A DNA stretch of 64,000 nt from the NCBI GenBank assembly GCA_026119855.1, contig JAOWBW010000025.1, positions 2,480,001 through 2,544,000 of the forward strand, written 5' to 3'. The notes below the pieces were generated by a model, which was not told the origin of the DNA, ran no database searches, and saw only the letters and a program-made list of their open reading frames with translations. Origin of the DNA: Campanula takesimana (lineage: Eukaryota; Streptophyta; Magnoliopsida; Asterales; Campanulaceae). The position numbers and the translations under genes were made by a program. Below, piece by piece: positions 10,743 through 21,830 of this stretch (position 1 is its first letter; every line of letters begins with the position of its first letter).

Positions 10743-13165
10743 GATATTATTTTAGGCCCGGTGAGACCTTTGATCTCACTGAGTTATCTGCAGAACAAAT
10801 GGGTTTGGACATCATCGATACCATCAACACAGCTGGACTCACTCCATTGTACACCATGGACCACCCCTTCTACTCCCCACTCCTTGTTGATGAGTTCTTC
10901 TCCACTGCCGAATTCGTTGAGTTACCAACTGACGTTGAAGGATTGGTGCGCTACAGAATACACGCCGTCGTACATGGGGTTGATATCACCATTTCTACTT
11001 GCTCAATCAAGCACGCAGTAAATTTTAGCACAACTGGCCCTCAGAGTATAGCTGGTCAGGCCAACACTTATTCAGTTGCCGCGCAGAACATTGTTGCGCG
11101 CGCCTATCTGAATATCCCAACTCTTCAGAATAACATCAAGTCTGTTGAGATTAGGGATGGTGGAGATCTCTTGGCACACATAGCGCATCTCGTTGATACG
11201 TCTATTGTGTTCAAGACGGGGAACGTGAACAGATTTACAGTGGAACAGTGGGAGTACACCGCGGCTATTATGGGAAAGGCCAAACTCAATAGGCCTCAAG
11301 TTCTGTTCAAGACGTTGATAGATCAGATCGACAAATATAACAAGAACAAGAGTGAAGGAAAGACGAAGTTTAAAACTCACTGCCGAATCCTTACAAAGAT
11401 CTTCCTCACCTACCCAGCACTTGCAAAATTCCTTGATGAGAATCCCGTCTATAAATTAGACGACGTACTAATTTTTGGTAAGGATAACTTGGTATTAAAA
11501 AGGCGCAGAAAGCGCACAGCAAAGTGCGCGCCTAGGGTTAAAGGTAATCAGTTGGTTGATGAAGCCACTGAGTCCGATGAGGCAGATGCTGAAGGCGCAG
11601 CAGATGGCGCAGACACTGGGATTGCACCTGGCATTGGAACTAGCGCAGGTCAGGATCGTGGCAAAGGGATTGCTACTACTGAGCGTGAGGGCAGACCACC
11701 CAAGCGCCCTAGAACAGAACAAGAGAACCAGCAAGTTATTAAACGCGCGCAGGATGCTAGCCTAGCTGACAAGCGGAAGAAGAGAGATGAAGATTATCAG
11801 ATAAAGCAAGCTGCCTCCTTAGCTCAAAAAGTAAGGCAAAGAGGCGCAGGATCCAGCGCTGATGTACCCGCGCCTGCCCCTTCTGCGCCTATTCCTCCTT
11901 CTATTCGTGCGCCTCCAACAAAATCTACTGCGCCTCCAAAGAAAATTACAATTGCGCCTACTCCTGTTCCAGAACCAACTCCTACTCCAACTCCAGTTCC
12001 ACTCACAGCTGAACAACAACAACTCAGAGATAAACTATCTGCTGAACTATTTGGAGATCTGAGTGAGGATCTAGTTGAGAGGGAGCCAAAACTTTTGAAG
12101 AAGCGTAAATCTACTCCTATGCCCTCTGCTCCTGCGCCTCAACCTACTATGGCCACTTCCAGTGATGAATATATTCCATCTCCTCGCCGTGCTGAAGTTA
12201 TTTCTCCTATCAGGCGCTCTTCTCCTCTTGCGCCTCAACATTCCCCTGCGCCTCAACCTACTCCAGCGCCTACTCCTCCCAGTTCTGATTTGAATATGGT
12301 GATCTCTCTACTTCAAAAACTCCAGCAAGGTCAAGAACGCATTGAATCTCAATTTGAGCTTCATACTTCTATGCTAGCGAGTCAGGCAGACGAGATTGCT
12401 GCCATTAAGGGGGAGATTAAGCGCATTGGTGCTGACATCAGGGACAAGCACTTCCTAACTCCTCAGTAATGGAGCGATGCTACTGCTCAAATAAATGATA
12501 TGTTTAAGGCCACTCTTGCTGAACTTCATGATAGAATTGGTGCAGGTATCAAACTGACTGATGGTCAAGCCTTCATTGATGCTATTAAGCAAGTTGAGAC
12601 CAATGTTGCTGCTGATATTAAGAAATTGCTTGAGCTAGTCACTGGTGAAATTGACAAGTTGATCAATGTTATGGATAAACTCAAAGAGATCAAGGATGAG
12701 CTTGAAAATGCTCCAAGCATGCATATGGATTTTGCGCCCTCTTCAAGCGCAGGAATTGGCGCGCCTTTTAACTCTCGCTCCTTAATTTCAAAGTTAGACG
12801 TTTTGAAGGAGTTGATAGTTACCCACTTCAATGCCGCGCATTCCAGCGCAGACAGGCGCACAGAGAGAACTTCAACTGACATTCTATCCGTGCAAGCCTC
12901 TGTTGAAGCAAACCTTCAAATGATTGCTGAAAATTTCTCACAACAGCAGGCCACTATTCAGTGCTCTATGGATGAGTACCAATCAATCAATGATGGTAAT
13001 ATGCGCTATATCAGAGATGGTGTTTCTGAGACTTTCGCAAATATTAACCGTACTCATCAACTTACCAAGCAAATTCAGCGATCTGTGACTAAAATCGAAG
13101 AAGGATTGAAGGAAGACGACGCGCCTCCCAACCCTAAGTTATTTCATTTGTTTGTAAGTTGTTAG
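10743..13165 (+). pseudogene. Third ORF of element B (about 800 codons, one internal stop)
   Basis: The frame runs from the acceptor-like site at 10742 to a TAG at 13165, with one stop (TAA, 12467-12469) in between; the frame is unchanged across it. The N-terminal ~230 residues form a globular region (FDLTELSAEQMGLDII onwards) that I think resembles the Pfam 'putative plant transposon protein' domain. Next come basic patches like nuclear localisation signals (KRRRKR, PPKRPR), an acidic Ala-rich stretch, a long Pro/Ala/Thr-rich region using GCGCCT as Ala-Pro codons, and a C-terminal Leu/Ile/Gln/Glu region likely to form coiled coils. I see no signal peptide or membrane span, so it does not look like an envelope protein. 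Copy C is cut by the window before this ORF, so the internal stop cannot be tested here. Confidence 0.7.
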
Positions 13166-13650
13166 AATCTTTTTAAAGTTAGAAATTTTTTGTTATGAGA
13201 TATTTCAGTGCTTACATGTTTTAGCACCTCTTTTGATTTTGTTCTGTTCAATACTTGTAATCTGTAACTCCTACATCCCAACTATTAATGAGAACAAAGC
13301 ATCACATTTATCTCAAACCTTGTTCACTCAAACTCCTTGTTTGTAGAACAATGAATGAATTGTTTAAAATCATATGCATCATATTTGAACTGTTTCATAC
13401 TTTAATGCATTTGAGTTTAAATTTTGTTTAAACACATTTCAAACCAAAACTCATACATTTTGAATGTGTTAACTGTCATTTATATCTTTCCATTTGTAAC
13501 GTGTTATCCTTATTGAAATAGATTAGAAATCTATATCTTGGACTAGTGTGTGCATTAACTTGAGACATGATTTACCAATTTCATTTATTTGGACATGCTA
13601 TTATCAAGTATAATGTTTGTCCCTGATATAGTAGGTAATGGCATCAATCA
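13166..13650 (+). other. Non-coding 3' region of element B
   Basis: AT-rich sequence between the third ORF and the polypurine tract. I see no gene in it. Confidence 0.6.
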
Positions 13651-13663
13651 AATAGGGGGAGAT
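13651..13663 (+). other. Polypurine tract of element B
   Basis: AATAGGGGGAGAT directly precedes the 3' LTR, the position where plus-strand DNA synthesis starts in LTR retroelements. Confidence 0.8.
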
Positions 13664-15041
13664 TGTTGGGTATGCCCATATATATCTCAGTTTTCAATGT
13701 ATAGGATTGATTAGATTTGATTGATCCATCACCTAAGTTTTATTTCATGGACTTTAGACCCATATGTAAGAAGTATTTATACTTCATTTTTTAGGTAGTC
13801 CATTTGAATAGACTAGGCTTAGGAATAGGGCAAAGATATCAAGACTCAAGAAATATCACAAGTTTTAATTGCGCCATGCGCCGTGCATTGCGCCTATACG
13901 CCTCTTTTTGGCTCGCGCCGTGTTACGCGCCTCATTGGCTCACGCACCTTAATCGCTCAACTCGCCTCAGTGATGATTGATTCAACACTTGTGATTTATT
14001 GAAGACATGAAGACTTGAAGAGATTCAAACTATGCCAAAGATCCAACGGTGGATAAATAACACGTATGCACCTAGATTTGAGGATACCTGTCCACAACGG
14101 TCATATTTGTGTTATGTGTCTAACGGCTATAAAAGGACACGTGCTCCACTCAATGAGCTCCAGCACATCTGTCCTTTGATCTTATCCACAAAGGATTTCC
14201 AACGGCTAGTTTTTGGGTCACTACTATAAATACCCCATAACTTCAATTATTTGAAGTTGCTAAGCATTTCAGAATTTCTCTCTCAAGCATTTGTTGAAGA
14301 TTTGAAGATTGCCCTTTGAATTCCCAGATTCCTCAAGAACATCTTCATACCTTCATACTTAGCCCATATCCTCAAGCAAAAACACTTTAGTTTTATTGTT
14401 CTCTAAATCTCATAGATCTAAAGAGCCTTAAAACTAAGAACACACACGCACCTCTTTAAGTTTGATCACTTATATCTTTCTTTAAGAGATACACCGGTTT
14501 TGTCTAGGATTTGTTCTTTTATAGAAAATAGATCTTGAGTTAGTGTAAAGCTCAAACGTTGTAATTTGTAACACTCACTCATAATAGAAGATCTCCATTA
14601 GAAATCCAAGACTAACCATCTTGATAGAGGACGTAGATCATTTCCCGATCGAACCTCTCCAAATAGCGCGTATTAATTTCTTGTCATTTACTTTCAAGAT
14701 ATTATCTTATCTCACTATTTGCTTGTGTATTCATTGTAGATTGATTGGATTGAATTGTGTTGTATTTGTAATATCATTTTCCTTAGTTTCATCTTTCACT
14801 CACTTTGAGCCAAAATACTTGGAGTTTGTGTGCGTCCCATTTATCACTCCTTGCACCTATTTACTTAACTAAATTCCGATGTGCATTTCACTCACTCACT
14901 TAGGCGCATTTCATAACGCTTATTTGATAAAGTGTGCATTTGCAATTGAGTTTATCAAGGGTTCGAAAAGAATTTCAAAACATCTATTCACCCCCCCTCT
15001 CTAGCTATTTTTCATACCCTTGTTGCCCTTTGGGACCAACA
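13664..15041 (+). repeat. 3' LTR of element B
   Basis: 1378 bp, pairs with 1465-2834. It has the same TG...CA ends, a GCGCC cluster at about 13870-13970, and TATAAATACC near 14225. Confidence 0.92.
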
Positions 15042-18000
15042 AAGGCATTGTGAACATCCATTTGATGAAGTTCCCATCCTTTAGTCACAGCAATGCTAAG
15101 AAAAACTCGTACCGTAACCATTTTGATGGTGGGTGCAAATGTCTCCTTGAAATCAACACCTTCAACTTGTCTATTTCCCAAGATCACCAACCGAGCTTTA
15201 CAACGTTCAATTGTCCCATCAACATTGTAATTTGTTTTATAGACCCATTTGTTACCAATCACCTTCTTATCAAGAGGAGCATCCACCAATTCCCATGTTC
15301 CATTATGATCAAGAGCATTAAGCTCTTTAGACATAGCCTCGCGCCATTGAGGAAGCTTAACCGCCTCACTAAAATGTTTTGGCTCAACACCTGAGTCAAT
15401 AGCAGTCAAAAAACAACGATGTGCAGACGAGAATTTAGTGCAATTGACAAAATGTGATAAGGGATAACGAGTACCTGAAGATTTGGATTGAGGCGATGGA
15501 CGAGACGGGGGCGTAGCTTGAGTGGTATGCGCCTGTGATTGTCCCAACTCATATTCAGAAGCTGGATATCTGGTAGAAGGAACCTTAACTCTCTGACCAC
15601 GTCCCAAATTTTCTTGGTCAATCAATTCAGCAGGCTGATCAACCTGTTCAGACAATTGTGCAAGAATCTGTTCTGTCAACTGGTCAGTCACCTGGTCAGT
15701 CAGTTGGTCGGAAACTGTGTCAGGAACTTCATCAGCGGCTGGTATCTGCTCTGCCACCTGTTCGGTCACCTGTGCAGTGGGTTGTGCAGTCAACTCCCCA
15801 GTCACATGTACATCTTCTTCATAATCCCCCATATCATTGGAAGGACAAAGAAAAATATCAGAATCCGTGTATGCTCCATCTTGGTCAGCCCGACCGTGAG
15901 CAAAAGGGAACTTCTTTTCCACAAAAATAACATCCCGAGAAACGAGCAACTTATTTTCATCAAGGTCATACACATACCATCCTTTCTTGCCAAGAGGATA
16001 CCCCAAGAACACACATCGCCTACTTCGACTTGCAAACTTATCATTATCACGCCGGGAATAATGTACATAACATAAAGACCCAAACACCCAAATGTGTGAG
16101 TAAGAAGGAGGCTTCCCAAAAATAATTTCATAAGGAGTCTTCCCTTTTAACAATTTTGAGGGGGTTCAATTAATCAAATGCCCAGCCGCCAACACACACT
16201 ACTCCCAAAATTTGACAGATAATTTTGCTTGAAACATTAAAGCACAAGACACATTTAAATATGTCGATGCTTTCTTTTCACCATTCCATTTTATTGGAAC
16301 GTACGAACACAAGTAGTGTGATGTTCAATTCCATGTTCAAGAAAATATTTTTCCAAACAAGTAAATTCCGTCCCATTATCACTCTGAATTTTCTTAACTC
16401 GTTTATTAAATTGCCGCTCTACCATGACAAGAAAATTTTTCAAAATTTGGGAAACATCACCCTTGGACTTGATCAAATAAACCCACACCGTATGGGAACA
16501 ATCATCCATAATGGTTAAAAAAATAAACAGCACCACACAAAGCAGGTTTCCGATAATCACCCCAGATATCACAATGGATTAAATCGAAAATTTCATTAGA
16601 ATTACTGTCACTAAGTAAAAACGTGTCCCTACTTTGCTTAGCCTTGCAACAAATCTCACAAACGTCTTTATTAATACTACTATGATTAATAAAGGTAACA
16701 AACCCACTATTTTTCTTGACGGATGGCCGAGTCGCTGATGCCACAACTAAAAACTGCTAGATTCTCTAACGTTGCACACTTGCGTTGTCGGTGACCTCCT
16801 CAAGTAGTACAACCCCCCGTCCAGTTCACCCGCTCCAATCAAAATCTTCGAGACCCCGGTCCTGTCCAACACATTGTTTGTCAGAAAAATGCACCAAATA
16901 ATTAGAATCTCGAAGCAATTGAGAGAAAGATAAGAGATTGCAGTTAAAAGTTGGGGCATATAGAACATTTTTTAAAATAAGATTCGTGGCAATCTCAATG
17001 TTGCCTTTTTCGTGGCTTTTATGTATCTCCAATTAGGCAAACCAATGTGATTCACCTTAATATCATGAACATCACTGAGAAAAGAGATGTTCCCTGTTAT
17101 GTGTTGGTTGGCTCCACTATCGACAAGCCAGCGTTTATCATTCATCTTACCAGTTACCTTGCCAGTTGTGCTGACAGTTGTCTGCACCTATGTCTGCATA
17201 AAATTCTTGAGGTTGTTCCATTGATCTGCTGTGAATCCCAGCGCTCTAACCTGATCTGGAACCCCTGCCCCTTTAATACTGACCTCTGCATTGTTGGATC
17301 TCGTGCTCAGCTTCCTTTGTTCTTTTCCTCCCGAAAAGGATTGGCTTCCGCTTCTTCCTTTTGCTAGCTTCCCACGCTAGTCTCCCCACCACTCTGGGTA
17401 TCCTATCAGCTTGAAGCATGAATCTGTATTGTGTCTTCTGTTAAGCCACCTGACAAGCCATCTGTGCTCACGGCTGGTCTGTCACCTGGTCTATCAACTG
17501 TACGAACAGAAAAACTGGCTGGATTTGGGAGTTCTCCATGTCCACTTCCCAGCACCTGTTCCTCACGTATAACATTAGAATATGCCTTATTCACAGAAGG
17601 CAGGGGCTCCGTGTTGACAATAGACGACTTCACATTGTCAAATTTTGGAGTTTCTAGCCCCATAACGAATTGATGCACACGCTCCTCCTCACGTCTCTTC
17701 ACCAAAACAGCCCTAATATTGCACTTACAACCCAAACAGGAACATGTCGGCAGTGTCTCAAAATCATTGAGAGCATCCCACAATTTCTTTATCCACCCAT
17801 AATAAGAAGCCACGCTTTCATTCTTCCCTTGTCTGCAGTTTGCTATGTCCGCCTTCAACTGTTGAGTCTTCGGTCCATTCCCCAACGAAAATCGTTCCTT
17901 CAAATCATCCCACAAAACCTTCGCTTCGTCCACATAGGTAATGGTGGAGCGAAGAGTCGGTTCTATCTTATTAAAAATCCATGAAACAATCATGGAATTC

Positions 18001-18266
18001 ACCGTCCACCATTGGTCTGCTTCATCAGCATCGTCAGGACATGGGATTCTGCCATCAATGAATCCGGTTTTGGTCTTCGCTCGAAGCGATCCTTTGAAAA
18101 CTCGTGCTCATTCTTCATAATTCTCACCCTTCAACTGAACATGGGTGATAATCATTCCTGTATTGTCACTTGAAGAAAGAAAATAAGGAGATCTCTTTTC
18201 TTCCTTGATCTCCTTTCCTTTGCCAAAATTTTCAACTCCGGGTTTCTGAGCTTCGTCGCTGGCCAT
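15042..18266 (-). pseudogene. Copia A gag-pol, 5' part (gag to RT)
   Basis: The minus-strand ATG at 18266-18264 opens MASDEAQKPGVENFG. A Trp codon has become TGA near 18108. The gag core (17406-18002) is open and ends in a stop. Protease DSGANQHITGN lies near 17140. Integrase keeps two acidic residues (HCDIWG; QSDNGTEF), but at about 16290 the third motif reads stop-NGMVKRKHRH, so the catalytic Glu is Lys and a stop precedes it. 15042-16153 is open and spans the integrase end, a (T/S)xQ-rich linker (QVTEQVAEQ, QLTDQVTDQLTEQ) and the RT N-terminus, ending at MDVHNAF, where element B enters. It continues at 1464-272. Confidence 0.9.
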
Positions 18267-18282
18267 AGTCTTTGATAAAAAC

Positions 18283-18297
18283 CGGTCTCTGGTGCCA
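18283..18297 (-). other. Primer-binding site of Copia A
   Basis: On the minus strand TGGCACCAGAGACC lies about one base after the 5' LTR. It is a variant of the usual TGGTATCAGAGC site; the primer tRNA is not certain. Confidence 0.6.
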
Positions 18298-18552
18298 AGT
18301 TAAAACCGTGTATAGAGAAAGAATATGGAGGAAAATAAAGTCAGTTTATTTCCTTGATCAATGATGCCGATTACAAACAATATATATACATAGACTCTTT
18401 CTTGGAGACTAGGTCTAATCCCTATAAACTAGCTAAGTAAATATATCCTAAATATTTACATTCTTATCAAATAGGTAACAAACTAATTAAGGATACACAC
18501 AACTTGGAAAGGAGATATGCCGAGATTCTCAAGGATCTCGGCTATCCCAACA
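18298..18552 (-). repeat. 5' LTR of Copia A
   Basis: 255 bp, nearly identical to 9-265. It is followed on the right by TATCA (18553-18557), the target duplication copy. Confidence 0.9.
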
Positions 18553-18557
18553 TATCA

Positions 18558-19123
18558 CTTTCAAAGGTTCTGACTATCAATCTCAAAGGTTCTGGCTATC
18601 AATCTCAAAGAATCTTTTTATCTTTAAAAAAGTTTTTTTTTTCCCACAGGCGATGCTTGTTAAATTATATCCAAAAAACCTTTTATTTATATCCAGAACC
18701 TCTTGAGCTTGATATCTAGAAGGTTTATGTGCTTGAAAAATCATATCCAGAAGACTTTACGTTGATATCCAGAACTATTTGAGAAGTTCCGATTATTTAC
18801 AAAAAATACAACCGCGCGTTTTTTTGTTTAAGAAATTTCACATATTTTCAAAAATGCCACCAAAACACGTTTTTCCTAGGACTTACTAAAACGCGTTTTA
18901 CACAAGATTTTAGCTAAGAAAATTCAAGGAAAAATAAATTTTTAGATGACCTGTTCGATTTAGTAAAAATCAAGTTATAAAGTGCCTTTTAAAAGTTTTA
19001 GTTTTATTTTTACAAATTTCCAGTCTAATGTTACGCACTGTCAGTTTTTTCACAAATTTTATTGTTAGTCTCCCACCCCTAGTTTTTAACAAAAGTGTGT
19101 CCCTTTTAAGTACCAATGTTATT
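18558..19123. other. Non-coding flank
   Basis: AT-rich sequence with short diverged direct repeats (GGTTCTGGCTATCAATCTC-like near 18567-18610; ATATCCAGAA-like near 18690-18770). I see no gene. Confidence 0.5.
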
Positions 19124-19385
19124 GCGAAGCTAGAAAATTTGAAAAGGGGGTCAAGTTTACTTTAAAAAACACTGTAATTACCGGTATCCAAATTTATCAT
19201 AGAAAGGGGTCAAAAACATTATTTAACGCAAATTTTACTGAAAATTAAGGGGTCAAAATGAATAAAATTGCTAATTGTTGTGCTAAAAATGTATTTCCTT
19301 AAAATTTGAAGGTTCAAAAATTGATAAGTCTCAAACATGAAGGGGGTCAAGTGACCCCCTTGGCTTGTACCTCGCTTCGCCAGTG
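19124..19385. mobile_element. hAT-like MITE remnant
   Basis: The right end reads GCTTCGCCAGTG, typical of the CAGTGGCGAAGC hAT terminus. The left end shows CGAAGCTAG with its outer bases missing. GTTATTG occurs outside both ends and could be most of an 8 bp target duplication. Internally, AAGGGGGTCAAGT is inverted against the right side. Confidence 0.45.
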
Positions 19386-19710
19386 GTTATTGTAACAAAC
19401 TTAAACAGGATTAGTGGAGTGGGGTGGTGGTGAAGTGGTGGTAAAAGGGAGGGTAAAGACTAAAGATGGAGGGTGAACGTGTTGGATAAAAAAAAGTTCG
19501 ATATGCTAGGTGTTGTGCAAAAGAAAAGAATTAAGCAAACAAGTTTTCTATTTATCCTTGAACTATGATCACATGCAACGCAAATGCCTAGATAGCAGAA
19601 AAATTAACAGAGTTAGAGTTAGTGAAAATAACTATATAAGAAAAATAAACGAGGGATGTGTGGTTGCAACATACAAAAATGGATTTGGTGACCAAATCCA
19701 AAAAAAAAGT

Positions 19711-21064
19711 TGTTGGTCCCAAAGAGCAACAATGGTATGAAAAATAGCTAGAAGGGGGTGAATAGATGTTTTGAAATTCTTTTCGAACCCTTGAAAACTC
19801 GATTGCAAATGCGCACTTAAACAAGTAAGCGTAATGAAATTCGCCTAAGTGAGTGAGTGAAATGCGTATCGGAATTTAAGTAAGTGAAATGGGCGCAAAT
19901 GTTTAGAGGGAGAACGCACACACACTCTAAGTATTTTGGCTCAAAGTGTGAATAAGATGAAACTAAGGCAAGTATTAAACAAACACAACAATATTCAGTT
20001 CAATCAATCTACAATGAATAAACAAGCAAATAGTGAGATAATTAATAGACTTGAAAGTAAATGACAAGAAATGAATACGCGTTATTTGGAGAGGTTCGAT
20101 CGGGAAATGATCTACGTCATCTACCAAGATAGTTAGTCTTGGATTTTTAATGTAGATCTTATAATATGAGTTGGTTTACAAGTTACAACTTTTGAGTACA
20201 AACAAACTCAAAGATCTATATCTATGAAAGATCAAATCCTAGACTAATACCAGTGTATCTCTTTAAGAAAGATCTAAATGATCAAACTTAAAGAGGTGCG
20301 TGTGTTCTTAGATTCAAAGCTCTTTAGATCTATATGATTTAGAGCACAAGAAATCTAGAGTGTTTTGGCTTGAGGATCTGGGCTATGTATGAAGGTATGA
20401 AGGTGTTCTTGAGAAATCTGGGAATTATATGAGCAATCTTCAAATCTTCAAATCTTCAAAGTATTCTTGAGAGTGAAAATTCAGAGCAAATTAGGAACTT
20501 CAAATGGTTGAAGTTATGGGGTATTTATAGGTGAGTTCTTGAAAACTAGCCGTTGTAAATCATTGTGGATAAGATCAAGGACAAATGTGTTGGATCTCGT
20601 TGATAGGAGCACGTGTCCTTTTATTGCCGTTAGACACATAGCATTAATATGACCGTTGTAGACAGATGTCCTCATCTATTGGTGCATATATGTTATTTTT
20701 CCACCGTTGGATCTTTGGCGTAGTTTGAATTCTTCAAGTCGACAAGTCTTAAGAAAATCTTCTACGTGTTGAGATTTCAATCCATGAGGCGCATAGAACT
20801 TCTAGGCGCATCATCCATGCGTGCGCTAAGAGGTGCATGGAGGAATTAGGCGCGTAGGCGCGTTCCTCAAGGGATTTTGATGGTTTTCTCAAAACTTGAT
20901 TTTTTAGCCCTATCTCTAAGCCTATTCTATTCAAATGGACTATCTAAAAAATGAAGTATAGATACTTCTTACATATGTGTCTAAATTTTATAAAATAAAA
21001 CTTAGGTGATGAATCAATCAAATCTATACATTAAAAACTGAGATATAAGTGGGCATACCCAACA
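19711..21064 (-). mobile_element. Solo LTR of the element B/C family
   Basis: In reverse orientation this matches the B-family LTR over its full length: TGTTGGTCCCAAAG at the left (LTR 3' end) and GGGCATACCCAACA at the right (LTR 5' end). AAAGT lies directly outside both ends (19706-19710 and 21065-21069), a perfect 5 bp target duplication. No internal sequence remains, so an LTR-LTR recombination product is the simplest reading. It is more diverged than the LTRs of B and C. Confidence 0.92.
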
Positions 21065-21830
21065 AAAGTAAGTAGTTGGGTTTCTTCTTCTTCTTCTTTT
21101 TTCATAACTCTTAAAAGTTTAAACTTCAGGATTTTGCACCAATTTTTTTATTAAAATTGTCAGATTATTGTCTAGCAACTCTGACACTTTAACACAGTCA
21201 ACATATTATATTAGACCATGCACAGTGGATTAAACGAAATTTCCCATTCAACACCCACTTTATCACTCCACATTAGCTTTTCTCTCTTCCAACTCATCCA
21301 TTCAACACTCATTCAAGTTTTAACCCTACAATGGTTTGTTTAATCCTCCCATTCAACACTTTTCCCACTCATCATCCTATACCCCACCACTTAAAATTTA
21401 TTTTTTATTTTTTATTTTTATGATTAGTGTTGAAATAGTTATTATTGGGATCCATTTCAAGAAAAAGATGGTTATTTTTTTGTGTCGAAATACAATGAAA
21501 CTTACGTCAATTTAAAGAGAGAAAAAAATTTGGAATTTTGGTGTAAAAAAAATAATAAAAACATTTTCTGTAAAATAATTGAGCTCAAATAATTGGGATA
21601 AAAGAAAATAATTCGTCAGCGAATGAGAGGCCGACAAGTGTCAAAACCAGGAAAAACAAAAAAAAAACTGGCCGCTGCCTTCCTTCACGCACCCACGCCC
21701 GAGCGTGCGTCTCACGCGCCATGTAGGCCGAATTGCTGGTCGCCACGTGTCCTGTCCTTGCCGACAGAAATGGCATTCACGGGCGTGAATGCAGTAAACG
21801 AAATTGCAATTTCCTCCCCATTCAACAAAC

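Larger units (their letters stand above)
1465..15041 (+). mobile_element. SIRE/Maximus-like Copia retrotransposon B (nested in A)
   Basis: Two long direct repeats (1465-2834 and 13664-15041) begin TGTTGGGTATGCCC and end GGGACCAACA. They flank a 10.8 kb internal region with a primer-binding site, long gag, Copia-order pol, and a third ORF before the polypurine tract. Long LTRs, a coiled-coil gag and an extra 3' ORF are known features of the SIRE/Maximus lineage. It sits inside the RT codons of Copia A. The flank AAAGG (1460-1464) recurs at 15041-15045 if the last A of the LTR is shared, which fits a 5 bp target duplication. A related copy is at 55928-64000 and a solo LTR at 19711-21064. Confidence 0.93.
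9..18552 (-). mobile_element. Copia LTR retrotransposon A, interrupted by element B
   Basis: Direct repeats of 257 bp (9-265) and 255 bp (18298-18552) flank a Copia-type internal region read on the minus strand. The 5 bp sequence TATCA occurs directly outside both ends (4-8 and 18553-18557), which fits a target site duplication. On the minus strand the LTR starts TGTTG, and a G-rich polypurine tract abuts the left LTR (266-271 on the plus strand). Protein order on the minus strand is gag, protease, integrase, RT, RNase H, the order of Copia elements. A 13.6 kb insertion (element B) splits the RT. Several in-frame stops show it is dead. Lineage within Copia is not assigned. Confidence 0.92.

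Noticed and set aside
11819..12022. Minus-strand Gly/Trp-rich frames
   Set aside because: Antisense shadows of the proline-rich part of the third ORF.
10743..13165. Third ORF as a retroviral-type envelope
   Set aside because: No signal peptide, membrane span or fusion segment is visible.
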